DNA from: Lucifuga dentata
Lineage: Eukaryota > Chordata > Actinopteri > Ophidiiformes > Bythitidae
Direction of reading: 5' to 3'
Assembly: GCA_014773175.1 (NCBI GenBank)
Contig: VXCM01001508.1
Span: forward strand, 84,527 to 148,526
Length of the DNA stretch: 64,000 bases
A program made the position numbers and the translations under genes. Under the pieces are notes generated by a model. The model saw only the letters and a program-made list of their open reading frames with translations, searched no databases and was not told where the DNA came from. This document shows positions 50,006 to 62,136 of the stretch, one piece after another (position 1 is the first letter of the stretch; the number at the start of each line of letters is the position of its first letter).

Positions 50006-53000
50006 CCCAATGCAAACTCAAGATCAGAGCAGAACTGGAAGGAATTTTGGGTTGCTGACCAGATGAACTGTAATTGGTCATTCTCTGCCCATGGTTCTAT
50101 TCTGTTGCTTTAGAATTTACCTCAGCACCTTCTTCTTTTCTGAATAGTAATTTCAGCCCTGAAAGTAACTACACATTTCAGCATCTAAATATAACCTGAG
50201 GCTTGGAGAAGTTGTTGTCCATGCACCACTGCACAAAGTGCTTCTTTGCTGCCTCCAGACTCCTGTTATCAGTCTTCTTAAAGTAGACTCTGATCAGCTG
50301 CTCGGCAAAGCACTCCGGGAGAAGCTTAGAAACCTGAAAGGAACATCAGCGGCACGCAGCCATAAATGTCAAAAGAAAGCAAAAGCAACCAGAGGTTGTG
50401 ACAAACGGTATCAGGAAGACAGTTCAGCAACAGACCTGGTTCTTGCTTATCTGGATGGCTGTGGTCAGATCATTCTTGCAATAGAAACGCACATTATTTA
50501 CAGGGTTCTTTTCCTTCATCCCATAGTCCATGACAATGACCTAAAAAGAGAGGGGAACAAAAGAAAAGCCTGTTTATATTCACCAGTACAGAAAGCCATA
50601 ATCTCCTTTGAAGTGATCAGAAAATGCACTATATGGTTTTAAAACGATGAAACTAAAAACTTACACGAACTAGAAAGTCCTCTGGCTGCAGCTGGACATC
50701 TTGAACGCTGCTCTGAGGGACGGATTGAGCCAAATCAGCTTCCCAGCTTTTTATCTTCTCCTTTGGGAAAAGAGAAGGAAAGATGGAAGGGTCAAGAGAC
50801 ATTATTTATTCCATTTCAGCAGGAAACATTAAGGCACACAAAGACACAAAACACACACCTGGGTGACATTTAGGGATTTGTCAGCCTGAGTCTGGCCCAA
50901 GCACTTATAGAGGCGTCGACAGATGATGTTTTGCAAAATCTGCCTCGCCTCGGCCAGCTCCAGGGAAGATGAGTGGAGAATTTGTTCAAACACGTGATCT
51001 TCAGGATGAACGGAGAGAGACATGTAAGACAAGTCACAAATTCAATCGATTCAACTGAATATTTAATTTCTCTTCATAGTTATAGAGGTCTGTGCAAATA
51101 AATTATCATGTTAAAACATGCTTCATTTGATAAAAACATTTGTTTCTTGATAAACTTGAACTGACATGCATCTAAATTGCTGTGCACAATTCTATTTTCT
51201 ATTTATAGTATCTGGTGAGAGCATTCATCAACTCTTCATAGAAACGTTTGTCTTCTCTCGATAATGTGCAGACTGTAAGCTCCCTAAGGCCCCACAGCAA
51301 ACCACAGAGCCAGACCAGTCAAAGCACGAGAAACTAAAACCCGATCCACAGCCTGCTCGTGACTCATGACCTACAGTTTGAGGAAATGTCGGCTGAGAGC
51401 TGATCAACACGTTACAGATTTGAGTGAGAATCATATTATCATATTAGCTTCTTTATATGAAGGCAAGATAACCAGCCACCCAGCATTGAACAATATATAA
51501 AAGTACAATGAAAAACTGCTTTATCTTCAAGTACATGTTCAGCGTGTTCTAGAAGATAACTTGGCATGGATAATGCTGCTGTGTCTCCTTTGGATACTTC
51601 CTGTTCTCCAAACATGAGACAATAACATGCAATTATGCACCTGTCAGCTTGGTGTAGGCCTCCATGTCATCTATGGCTGTGGAGAGGGTGAACATCTTCC
51701 CCCCTGATCCTTCAATATGGATGAATTTATCTGCTTTTAAAAAGGCCTCTGTGATCCTGGACAACAAAACCCAACATACATGGGAATCATGATTCAGGCA
51801 GAAGTTACAACACAGCTACATCTCAAAGGCAGGATGTGTGGCCACTCACATGGACTCTATGATGTTGCCCACTTTGTGCTGATAGGCTCTTCTGTGGAGG
51901 CAGTTCCTTGTGTGAAACATGTCATACAGGTTGCCAACCTCCTGTTGGAGGAATCACCATTAGCTTAGTAACAGCTAATCATATGAACAGGATGCTGTTA
52001 AATAAGGTAAAGCACAAACTGAAAGTCAACACCTTGTCTCTAGTGCAGATGTGCTTCTGCCCGTCCACCTCACACACTCTAGCAAATTTGAGGAAGCGGC
52101 GATAGTCAAAGTTATTCTGGATGCCCAGGTGGTAGCAGTCTCTGAGAAAAGATACATCAAGAAAAAAATGAGCTAATTTACTAATCAAAAGTATACTGAG
52201 AACTACTTAAAATGATTATGAAACAAAAATACTGTCATTGTTCAGGGGCAATCAGAACTGATCAACAAGTCCTACCTGGCAAAGTAGTCCCATTTATCCA
52301 CATCAATGCCATTTCTTTTGTTTGCCACTATTTCATACAGGAAGGATTTGTCCTCTGATCGGCCTTTATATGGCCACTGTGGATATGAAAGCAGAAAAGC
52401 AGCATCAGACACAGGCTGCTGGAGAATTGATGCCACCGATTACTTTATTCTGACGTGAGTGATGGGTACCTTCTGGCTTTGGGAGGCCGTGGTGTCCAGG
52501 GGTCCAGCGATCTGCTCCTTGATGAAGTCCAGGTCTTCCGGCAGCACCAGGCCGTGCTGCTCCATCACCGGCTTCAAGCCGTTATCATTCACCAGGTAGT
52601 CAAACATGGCCAGAGAGGCCGTNGCTCCATCACCGGCTTCAAGCCGTTATCATTCACCAGGTAGTCAAACATGGCCAGAGAGGCCGTCTCGTGCTGCCAT
52701 GCAAACAGTCTGAGTTATTAGTGTGTGAATGTGGAAACTCAAAATGAAACTGAAATGACTCATTGGTCAAACAGAAGGAGCTTATCTCAGCTAAAATACA
52801 ACAGGATACAAATGCGAATGTTGTCTTATCTCTCACGTTAACAGGTCTGCAGTCGTAACTTACATAATGACACCGTGCCTGCCGGCTGTTATCTCTCAAC
52901 CTTATCCATGAGAACACTGAAATTGCTATTAAAGTCTTTAACTGGCACGCATAGTACTCCAGGTTTGTTAACTGCTTTGTAGATCAGCCTTGGTTTACAG

Positions 53001-54542
53001 AAGAGCCTGTAAATCAACCAAATACACACTCAGTGGCCAGAAAAATACAAAAACCTGTTCACTGTAACACAATCTGATACAACAACCCAGGTATAAATAA
53101 TAACCTTAATGAAACTAATAAGTTTTAGTTGTTGTTGAGATGGTGTCAGAGAGGTGTTGAATCAGTTCTATTCTCATTTTTGAGGCTGGAGTCTGTGTTG
53201 TTGTTTTACTGGACTGCATCATATTGCAGCATGTTTCTAATATTTTGGCTCCTCCATATAACTGAAAGTCCTACATCTTTTTTTTCCACACCTTTCTCCC
53301 CAAACACCACATACAGTCTTGCAAATGTCTTCCATAGTTTAACATAATATGCTCATTTCCACTAAATACTTAAACATCTTTGCTGGTACGTTATTCAGGT
53401 CAGCAGACATCCCTGTTTGGTCTGTGCTGTTGTGGTTGTGACTCATTGTTTTCAGAAGAATCATAGGAGCATTATAAGACCTCAGCAAAACAAAATGTAT
53501 CAACAACAGGTGTGCCTCTTACAAGAACTAATCCACACAAATCTTTCATGTCAGCTATGTTTTTGGATGACTAATAAAAAATCTGACACTAAATTAGGTT
53601 AGCGCTCTCTGCTTTAATCTTGCGAAATGAAAGCCATCTTTTGACTTGTCCGACTTGCAAACTACTTGTTCCAACTAATCAAGGGTGGAGTGTTTTGTCA
53701 CAGTCTTACTCAGATTGTTCTTATTAGTCACATGCCTGTTTTGTAGTGTTGCAATTTTGTACCATGACTGATACTCTGCTACATGTGACCTTGTGCATTT
53801 CTTTAACGCAGCTGCTTGTTGTGCTCGTACCTTCCAGTTAATTTCTGGACGTGCTTGAGGGATGAACCGTCCGTCAAACATATGGGAAAAGGGTCCATGT
53901 CCTGATATGGAGAGATACAAAAATTTTTTATTGATTTGGTTGTGTGAATTCTGTAGTAACTTTATATCTTATCAGGCCTTGTAGAAAGTAGAGGACAATG
54001 ATGAAAGTTGCACTTGCATTCTTACTCCAGGTAAGACATGATGAGGAGTGTGTTTCACTTACCCAGGTCATGGCACAGACCAGCAATCTGCACACAAAGG
54101 ATGTCTCTGCTAGAGATGAGGAGCTCTGGCTGCCTCTCGTTCAGAGCTTGTACAAGTCGTCCTGCGAGGTATCCCACCCTGCACCAGCACATACACAAGA
54201 AGTCCACAAACAACACTGAGTCACGTAATCATAAGGATATGGGTGACACTTTAGCTTGTGTAGCACTCCACGCATCTGGTGTACTGAGCAAGCAGGTCAA
54301 ACTGTCCACACCATCAGCGTTCTAAAACTGCCTCCAATCAGAAAACACAGGGACAGATTCTCTTGTTTTCTTCCTTGGTGACACGCCCACCAGAAACAAT
54401 GATTGGTAGATTATTGATTTAAGGCATGTACCACGCAACTGCAACATTCCCAGTTTGGTTCTGGTAGGGCACTTTTATTGCATCATCCCATACTTTCCCC
54501 TTCTCCTCTACCTTCTCCCCATGTTCCTGGTATTTACTGTGC

Positions 54543-54576
<34 letters not shown>

Positions 54577-56024
54577 ATTGTCCTGTCACATGACACATCA
54601 CACTGGTTTTAGCAAAAACACTGATCACAGCAAACAGAGACAGGGATAATGACACAGTTTCTGTGTGAACTTTTGTTTTTTTTTGCATTACTGAGACACT
54701 TTTTATTGCTCAAAGAGGACTGAATGGTTTTATTGTCTCATCTTGATCTATATGAAAATGTATCAAAATTTGTTTGTTTTTTTTATTGCGCTTTCAAATC
54801 TTTCCTTTACTTTTGTTAGGTGTTTTACTGCAAATCAAACTTTGCCTAATTGGGTTTATGATCAATCTACTCCATGTATTACAAACAGTAGCTATCTGAA
54901 TACATACCCAAGGCAGTGTTCAAAGCGGTTGTGTGAGGCTCCAGGGAAGACAAAGTAAGTTCCTCCAAGCTGCTTGATGTGCCTCAGTCTTTGGAACTGA
55001 GGTGTGTCAATGATTCGGATGAGAAGTGGGTGTAACTCCACATGCCCATGGATGGGATCATTAAAGACCTGAAAGAACACAGGACAACAACCAGTAACAC
55101 AATGAACACATTTACTCCATCATTTATAGCCAGCAGAGCATCAAAAAAACCTGAAAGAAAAAAAAAATAGTCTTTCTACATTCTATTGCGACTTTGTCAC
55201 ATTTTCAGTTTCTCCCTTGTCTCGTTTGCTGACAACTAAATAAAAAAAAAAAAAAANTTTTTTTTTTTTTTTTTTACATTATGTGGATGTGAAGTTTCTC
55301 TGGCTGACCCCGGTATCATTCACATGACATTTATGCTACAAACTTTTCTTTCTTCCATTGAGTTTCTCATACCTCTATGGCCTTGAAAACACAAAAACAG
55401 CAGTGTGTGATGTCTATGTTTTACCTTATTTAGCACTGTTTCTATCTGCCAGAGCTTCCTGAGACTGTGAAGGATTTGCAGACGGACACCAAGATACCTA
55501 AAAATAAGGGGGCAAAAAGAAAAATTGAATTTCCTTGGAGAGAAAAAGTGGAAGAGACATTATTTAGAGCTACTGCTTCAGGATTTGAATCATCTCATTT
55601 ATTAACTTTAGTGCAGAAACTACTGTAACAGTTACTTTCATTTTCAATTAACCCCTAAATTAGTTTTGGATTAATCGATTAATTATTTAGTCTTAAGTGC
55701 TTATTTTCCAGAACTCTAGGGAATTCAATTTACAATGGATTGAATCAGAAAACCAGCAAATACTCACGCTGTTTGGCATTTGTACATGATAAGTAAAACC
55801 ACTGTTACATTTGTTATTTTTTTGTCAATTTACTAACTGTTCAGAGAATTACCTGTTCCATCACTCGCCTGAAACGTCAAAGAAACACAGTTTAAGGCGG
55901 GTGATCTTGCTTTTTCATTTAATTCATTGCTTTTTAAAGGTTCATCCTCAGGACTATTGGATTGGACTCATATTTTTCCTTAACCGAGACTGTATTTGTT
56001 TATCTGTTTAGTTATTTATTTTTG

Positions 56025-56057
<33 letters not shown>

Positions 56058-56718
56058 TTATTTTATTTTTTATTTTTTTTGACATATCACAACATCCTGG
56101 TTAAAGTTGGGAACACACACACTTACTCTATGCCCATCTTCTCCAGCTCAGCCTCCCCGAGGTATCGAAGCCCGACGCCAGTTATTTTTTGTTCTGGGTC
56201 AAAAAGAAATAAACCAAATGTGGTGACATTTTGCAGGAATCCTGTATCACATTGACATAAACGCGATTACTAGTCTTGTTAATTTGTCATTTGTCATCTG
56301 ACATAAACTCCATCACTAGTCTTGTCATTTGTCAACTAACATAAATGCGATAACTAGTCTTGTTAACGTCATTTGTTAACTGACAAACACAATCACAAGT
56401 CTTGCTAACTAGTCATTTGTTAACTGACATAAACGCGATCACTAGTCTAGTCAGGTTAGCATGTGCGGCTAATTTACATTAACTCTGGACCATCCATAAA
56501 TGTGAAAAATACCAACAATAAGCAGAAATCTAACCTCTAAACTTCTCCTCCCAGTCTCCATGTCCTTCTCTCCGTAGGTACCGACACGTTTCTTCCACTC
56601 CCCATTGCATGTAGTCCGAGTCCAGCTGTCCCCGGACCACTGACACTCTCTTCTCTGGTGTTTTAAAGCCATCATCGGAGCTTAAATCTGCCGCTAAAGG
56701 CCGTTTCCGACTGTCCAT
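49731..56718 (-). CDS. samhd1: SAMHD1, dNTP triphosphohydrolase (SAM and HD domains)
   Basis: Sixteen minus-strand exons with matching phases: 56535-56718, 56127-56193, 55425-55497, 54908-55068, 54063-54178, 53831-53901, 52470-52693, 52276-52376, 52033-52141, 51850-51941, 51641-51756, 50859-50998, 50665-50760, 50436-50540, 50196-50333, 49731-49880. They give 625 residues (human 626) once 65 surplus bases in exon 7 are dropped. Seen: a basic MDSRKRP start (nuclear signal-like), a SAM domain near residues 35-100, then the HD domain with metal ligands H159 (HNRFEH), H198-D199 (CHDLG) and D304 (IDVDKWDY), equal to human H167, H206/D207 and D311. A CDK-type site T586-P-L-K matches human T592. Family knowledge: a GTP/dNTP-activated tetramer cleaves dNTPs to nucleosides and triphosphate, limiting dNTP pools and restricting retroviruses. 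All catalytic residues are present, so activity is expected. Confidence 0.95.
49953..50001. repeat. (CA)n microsatellite in samhd1 intron, joined to (GT)n by N
   Basis: A GT run and G run end at N (49952) and continue as a CA run, i.e. the complementary strand. This probably marks a wrong or inverted join at the repeat. Confidence 0.85.
52559..52687. repeat. 64-bp duplicate around a one-base gap inside samhd1 exon 7
   Basis: Bases 52559-52622 and 52624-52687 are identical and flank N at 52623. Removing one copy plus the N restores an uninterrupted 53-codon exon matching SAMHD1, which shows the duplicate is an assembly artefact. Confidence 0.95.
56029..56056. repeat. (ATT)n microsatellite in samhd1 intron 2
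   Basis: About nine ATT units followed by T-rich DNA. Confidence 0.85.
56254..56450. repeat. Minisatellite, about five units of 38-47 bp, samhd1 intron 1
   Basis: Units share GACATAAACGCGAT, ACTAGTCTTGTTAA and TCATTTGTTAACT with scattered changes. It lies less than 100 bases from the exon 1 donor. Confidence 0.8.
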
Positions 56719-56960
56719 GTTGCTCCCAAAAGAGGATAAATATTAGTTTTAGTGAGCTGACAGAAGACCTGCAGGATTTACGTCGGGTAATATTGCTGCA
56801 CGTCGTTTGTTTCAACTGATCGCAAAGCTGCACAGCAACAGCCTGGCGGTGAGAAAAATACCCGGGATTTGTTTCTTTACCCGGCAGATCAATTACCGCG
56901 CAATAGTCAGTAACTTTCCGGTCGTGGCCTTCAAAGTAAAAGTCTCATTAAGCCGAGAGA
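56719..56960 (-). promoter_or_regulatory. samhd1 5' flank/promoter
   Basis: A CpG-containing patch directly upstream of the samhd1 ATG (several CGs, CCCGGG, GCGCGG on the minus strand). It has no TATA in the usual place, as is common for housekeeping-type promoters. No clear interferon-response element is visible. Confidence 0.4.
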
Positions 56961-56969
56961 GAAGAGAAC

Positions 56970-58330
56970 GGGGAATATATACATAGTATTTAATATTTTA
57001 AAAATTAAATTATCCACCCATTAAACCCAAGCTAGAGATGCTATAAATTAAAATGTGTTAACAGAAATACTGAAAATTATAATAACATCAAAATGGAACT
57101 GTACAAATATAATGATTGGGTGCATTCAATCCATTAATATGGACAGCAATGGAATTTACAGATGAATTAGAAGTGTAATTTAAAGAATTACTAACGTACA
57201 AGTGTGCAAAGTATGAATAAGTGTGAAGAATCCTTCTGCATTACTAGAAAGCATTCTAAAAGAAAATTTGTTGATCAGATGCAAACTGAAAACTGAAAAC
57301 GGAATGCTAAAACTTATTTTATGTTTTTCGCAAGCAAAACAACGTATTTCCGGTATTTTTAGGTGGCTTGACGGTTTGTACCCATTACAGAAGGCGGAGC
57401 CAAATACTACAGCGCCGATGAGATACCGGATACTCTATCTGCCTTTTCTAGAAGAATTTTACATAATTAATCACGCTAATAATGGCAATAGTTTGTCGAG
57501 GCATTCATCCATCATATAGAACAACTTCAGAAAATTAGATTTTTTTTTCCTCTTTGCATATAAATTCTAATGAATACACAATGAACATAGTAAACAAATG
57601 TTACATTTTATGATTCAGTATACTAAAACTGAAATTTATTTTATCACTTGCACGGAAGATAATAAAACAATATAAGATAATTATCTTTTTCACACAAACA
57701 GTGACACCTCAAACTCGTTTAAGCCTATTTTAAGCCATCAAATTAATGTAAATTACCATAATTCTGAATTTAAGAATCAGATTGGGATTTTATTTTATTA
57801 TTTTATTTCATAGGATAGGAGGCTCCAAAGCTTTGGGGCCTGATGATTTTTTTTTAAATTACATTTAACTTGTTGTAACTAACATACAACTTAGAATTTC
57901 ACTACCTCCATGCTAACTTTTTAACTTCCCTCATACTAAGAGAAAAAAAAACCTTTTAGATTCTACATTATAATTTTTCACAAATGACAAGGCAGGGAAT
58001 TGTCTGAACATTTACATTTTGATATCCAGAAACTGAAGTAATTTAATATATTATGTTCTAGTGTCTCTGGGTGCCCCAGGCAAAAAAAAAAAAAAAACAT
58101 GCTTGGGGACCTAATATATTTCCCAGGAGAATTAGTGACACATAGACTACTTGTCTCTATCCCTAATTCAGTGGAAACAGTGTTCAGGTCACCCTAGAAC
58201 ACCTTAACGGGTCTAAATTGAGATTGCACGGATCAAAATCTATATGGTCAGTTTATCACTTGGGTGATCTTAAAATCCTTGGAGTAAAGCAGGATCCCCG
58301 TAGGTCCAAGTGGCCTAATGATGGTAATGA
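56970..58330. other. Unassigned DNA upstream of samhd1
   Basis: AT-rich DNA. A 98-codon ORF at 57223-57519 has no recognisable domain or splice context. Nothing else is supported. Confidence 0.4.
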
Positions 58331-58339
58331 TGATGTGTG

Positions 58340-58900
58340 ATATTTACTGAGTAAGTCTAAGTGTTGGAGAAGAATGAAGCAAAAGTCCAAAATAAGATGT
58401 CAAAAAGTAAAAAAGGTTTATTAAAGGTCACACGCTCCACAGGAATCAAAAATTTACTCCACAAAGGTTTCAAAACCAATCCACAAAAGTATTAAGAATT
58501 AAAAGTCAAAAAATTTTCCTTTACAGGAATCAGTAAAAATTCAAAGTATAAAAAGTAAAGAGACTCGTAGTTCCAAAATGGTAAAAACCAAAGAAGTATG
58601 TATCACCCAGCTAAGCAGCCAAGGCTCCCCAAAGCTCAAAATCTAACCCTTTTTATACCTAAAAACCTGTGCACTCCACCAAATATGGGTCCTAGCTATG
58701 CGACAGCCCTGGCGCAGATGTTCTTGGAAAGGGTGCGACAGGCCTGGCACGGGCCCTCTCAGAACTGGTACGCCATCCCCGGCACAGGTTTTCTTAGAAA
58801 AACCCAATTTGTTCTTACCAATCTGAAACCCTAGGTGGTTTCCTGAACTCTCAACTCAGTCCACATTGTGGTTTATTTGACATACTTGCGAACACATCAT
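58340..58900 (-). mobile_element. Solo LTR-like element
   Basis: Read on the minus strand this has LTR anatomy: a start near TGTGTTCGC, U3-like DNA with imperfect repeats of the CTGCGCCAGGG type, a TATA box GGTATAAAAAGG at about 58660, AATAAA about 235 bases later (58422-58417), then a short T-rich U5-like end finishing ATATCACACA. No internal retrotransposon genes or second LTR are visible, so a solo LTR (Ty3/gypsy style) is the best reading. Exact ends and a target duplication could not be fixed. Confidence 0.45.
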
Positions 58901-58960
58901 TTGATGTCATTGACCTCATTATAACTTGATGCTTTCTCTCACTTTAAATTTAGCGCACTT

Positions 58961-59089
58961 GTCTGCCACTGGCTGATGACGTACTTGACAATACCCATGT
59001 CATACAAATAAAAGAGACATTATANGTCTGCCACTGGCTGATGACGTACTTGACAATACCCATGTCATACAAATAAAAGAGACATTATA
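58961..59089. repeat. 64-bp duplicate around a one-base gap (assembly join)
   Basis: Bases 58961-59024 and 59026-59089 are identical and flank N at 59025. Confidence 0.85.
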
Positions 59090-59711
59090 AACCACCATTC
59101 ATCATAAGTAAAATGAAATTACAACAGGATTAAATGAATATGGTAAAAAAAACAAAGCTCTTAGAAAAACATATACCCCCCTTCATAAATGAAAAATAAA
59201 GATCATGAATAATGAATGTAAAACAGTATAAATGAATAAATGAGTAATGAATAAATGAATAAATGGTAAATGATAACTGATTAAATATCAAGTAGTAAAT
59301 GAATTATAATGAATATATGAATAGCTGAAGCCATGGAGATTAATATATTGGTATAGTCCCTATACCTGGAACTTATGCCTTCTACTGTTACATGCAATTA
59401 TAACTAAATAGAAACAAAGAACCAAATGATAAAGAATAAATTGATAACCTTTAATTCGTGTGGTGGGTTAGGATCCTTATTTTCCACTCTTTCTCAAGTT
59501 TACAACAGGACCTCTGGACAATTTTCTATCCATCAGATGACATCCATAACATTACCTTACCCTGAAGTTAGTGATGTGATAGAGGGTCTTCTGTTGTAGT
59601 GGCTGAATGGCGAAGTGGTGAGTAGTCTTTATCATCATGTGCAGGTGATGGTGTTGGTGGACACTGAGCTGTTGTAGGTGGACGTTGATGCAACTGCTTG
59701 AAAAAGAAAAG

Positions 59712-59761
<50 letters not shown>

Positions 59762-60985
59762 GTTCTTGTATCACTAACACTAACACCATTAAGATGACCT
59801 GAACTCAAAGTAAATAACAAATAACATTAGGAAGGATATATTGCTACATAGATTTAGATAATACCAGCTCAAACAACCACTTAGGTAGCCCGGTAAAACA
59901 AATGTTCAGCAACTAGCAAATTCAAATAACTGGTAAAATGAGTCCTCTGCAATAACGTTGACTATTAGCTTAGTCAGATGGCTAAGTTAGCTACCCCACT
60001 AACTAATTTAGATAACAAGTTAGTTAACCTTACACGGGGAAACGTTACTCCAAACCATTTAACAAACTATCTTGTGTGACAAAAATAAAGTGAACTCGCT
60101 AGCTACTGGACTAAATTCTACATTTGTTTGTCATAATTATCATTTACCTCTGTCCTGCTTCTTCTTTTTGTCTTGTTTCCCTTTTCTTTTGTTTTTTGGA
60201 ACCGGAGAGATAACCGCCTGTTCATTCCAGCTGTCGCACTGCCGGTGTACTCAATAAAGTTTTGAAAAAAAAAAAATGTTGCGCATCTGGGAACTCAATA
60301 AAGTTAAAACAAAAAAAACAAAAAACGTCTCGCGCTGACAGGCCTGCTAAATAACGCGGTGGACGCTGTTTAGGGGCTTCCCGCCTTGTCATAGCTGGAG
60401 GTCTCAGGTCTAATGGCTGCAGCTTCGCCAGGGGTCCCCCTAAAACCTCTGTGTCTTATGAACCAAGAATATGTGTGTTATTGCCTGCCACATGAGTGAC
60501 ATTAGTTGATAATCTTTAGTTCCTTAAGCGTTGTCCTGACATTATTTCAGTTAAACCTACTGTTTATTTTTGTAACTAGGACTTATTTAATTGACTCAGG
60601 TCTGTACGATAATGATTTGACTATCGCTTCCAGTGGTATGAGATAACAGCAAGCTCACTATGCCAAGAAGGAAGTCAGCCTACATTGTGGTTGTGCATAA
60701 ACGAAAAAAGAAAGAACATACACTGTTTATAGGCAACATGGCGTATAGAGCTCTGGCACATTGGAGAAATATTCACTGCTACTGATTCATACTAATGTCA
60801 ATGATTAATAGAGTATTAATAATCACCATTAAGTGATTATTGTACAGAGAATATTGCGATAACATAAAGTTGTGTATTCTTTCATTCCTTGTCTTTGCTG
60901 ACAGCAGCCGGTTGCAGTGAATTTCATCCACCTGTGCTCTAATCCTTGTTCATCATGACGAACAAGAGTCTTGTTTTTTCCTTGT
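59090..60985. other. Unassigned DNA
   Basis: Degenerate AATGAATAA repeats at 59200-59330, a (GA)n tract at 59714-59759, and no supported exon. A CpG-containing patch at 60180-60400 might be a promoter of the exon set that follows, but this is weak. Confidence 0.35.
59714..59759. repeat. (GA)n microsatellite
   Basis: About 22 GA units. The Ser-Leu repeat ORFs on the minus strand are its translation. Confidence 0.95.
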
Positions 60986-60992
60986 TTTTCAG

Positions 60993-62095
60993 TCGCAGTC
61001 GTTGGCTGCTAAGCAAGGAGTGTCAGTTTGGTTTTTCAGAGATGGAGGAGGAGCCTGCAGCTTGGAGGGAGCTGTGACCTTCTACCAACTACATGAAGGG
61101 AATGAAGCTGTCTTCTCCCCACTGCCTGTGAGAGCTGGAACAGTCCCCTCAAACTCTGAAATATGCTAAAATATATATACACCACTTTGAACTTGCACTT
61201 TTATTTGTGTTTACATACAGAGTGCTATGAAAAAGGCTGAACATGTCTACAATTTTTTGCACAGACTTTTGGAGCAAGGGGAAACTGCTAGCCTAGCTTG
61301 GCCCAAAGACTGATAGCAGGGGGAAACTGCTAGCCTAGCTTAGCCCAAAGACTGATAGCAGGGGGAAACTGCTAGCCTAGCTTGGCCCAAAGACTGATAG
61401 CAGGGGGAAACTGCTAGCCTAGCTTAGCCCAAAGACTGATAGTGAGAGGAAACTGCTAACCTAGCTTAGCTCAAAGACTGATAGCAGGGGGAAACTGCTA
61501 GCATAGCTTAGCACAAAGACTGGAGGCAGTGGAAAAATGCTAGTTTAGCTTAGTACAAAGTGTAGAAAAAGGGGAAAATTGCTAGTCTACCTTAGCACAA
61601 AGACTGGAAACAGTGGGAAACTGCTAGTCTACCTTAGCACAAACACTGAAAGCAGTGGGAAACTGCTAGCCTATCTTAGCACAAACACTGGAAGCAGGGG
61701 TTTATCACAGAGACTAGCTTCATCAAACGTGAGAAAAATGCACCATTAATAAATCCAAAATAGTCTTATTTACATGTTATTATGATGTTACCTAACATGC
61801 TCACTAGAGAGTGTTTACAGTAGAGTTAACGTCCACAGTTTTTATTTGAAGCTCTGCATGAGTACTGGCTTCCCAATGTCGGCCATATTTGAATCAAGTC
61901 AGGTCACCTGGGAGGCAGGTCATATTTCCCAAAAAATTAACCCCTCCCCCAACATATTGTTATGTCATACAACTGGATCATAACTAGGTTATCCAGCTTG
62001 GAGCACCAGGTAACAATTACATGGTGTTAATTATGTGATTTCAATGTGTGATTTGTGTGCGTGTATATAAGAGTGTACGCACACACCCATGCACC

Positions 62096-62136
<41 letters not shown>

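Noticed and set aside
50238..50642. 134-codon plus-strand ORF
   Set aside because: It is antisense to samhd1 exons 14-15, which have clear homology on the minus strand.
57223..57519. 98-codon plus-strand ORF upstream of samhd1
   Set aside because: No domain, weak start context, and no neighbouring exons.
61277..61700. Regularly spaced repeats resembling a CRISPR array
   Set aside because: The units are contiguous 42-bp tandem copies without unique spacers, in a vertebrate nuclear genome.
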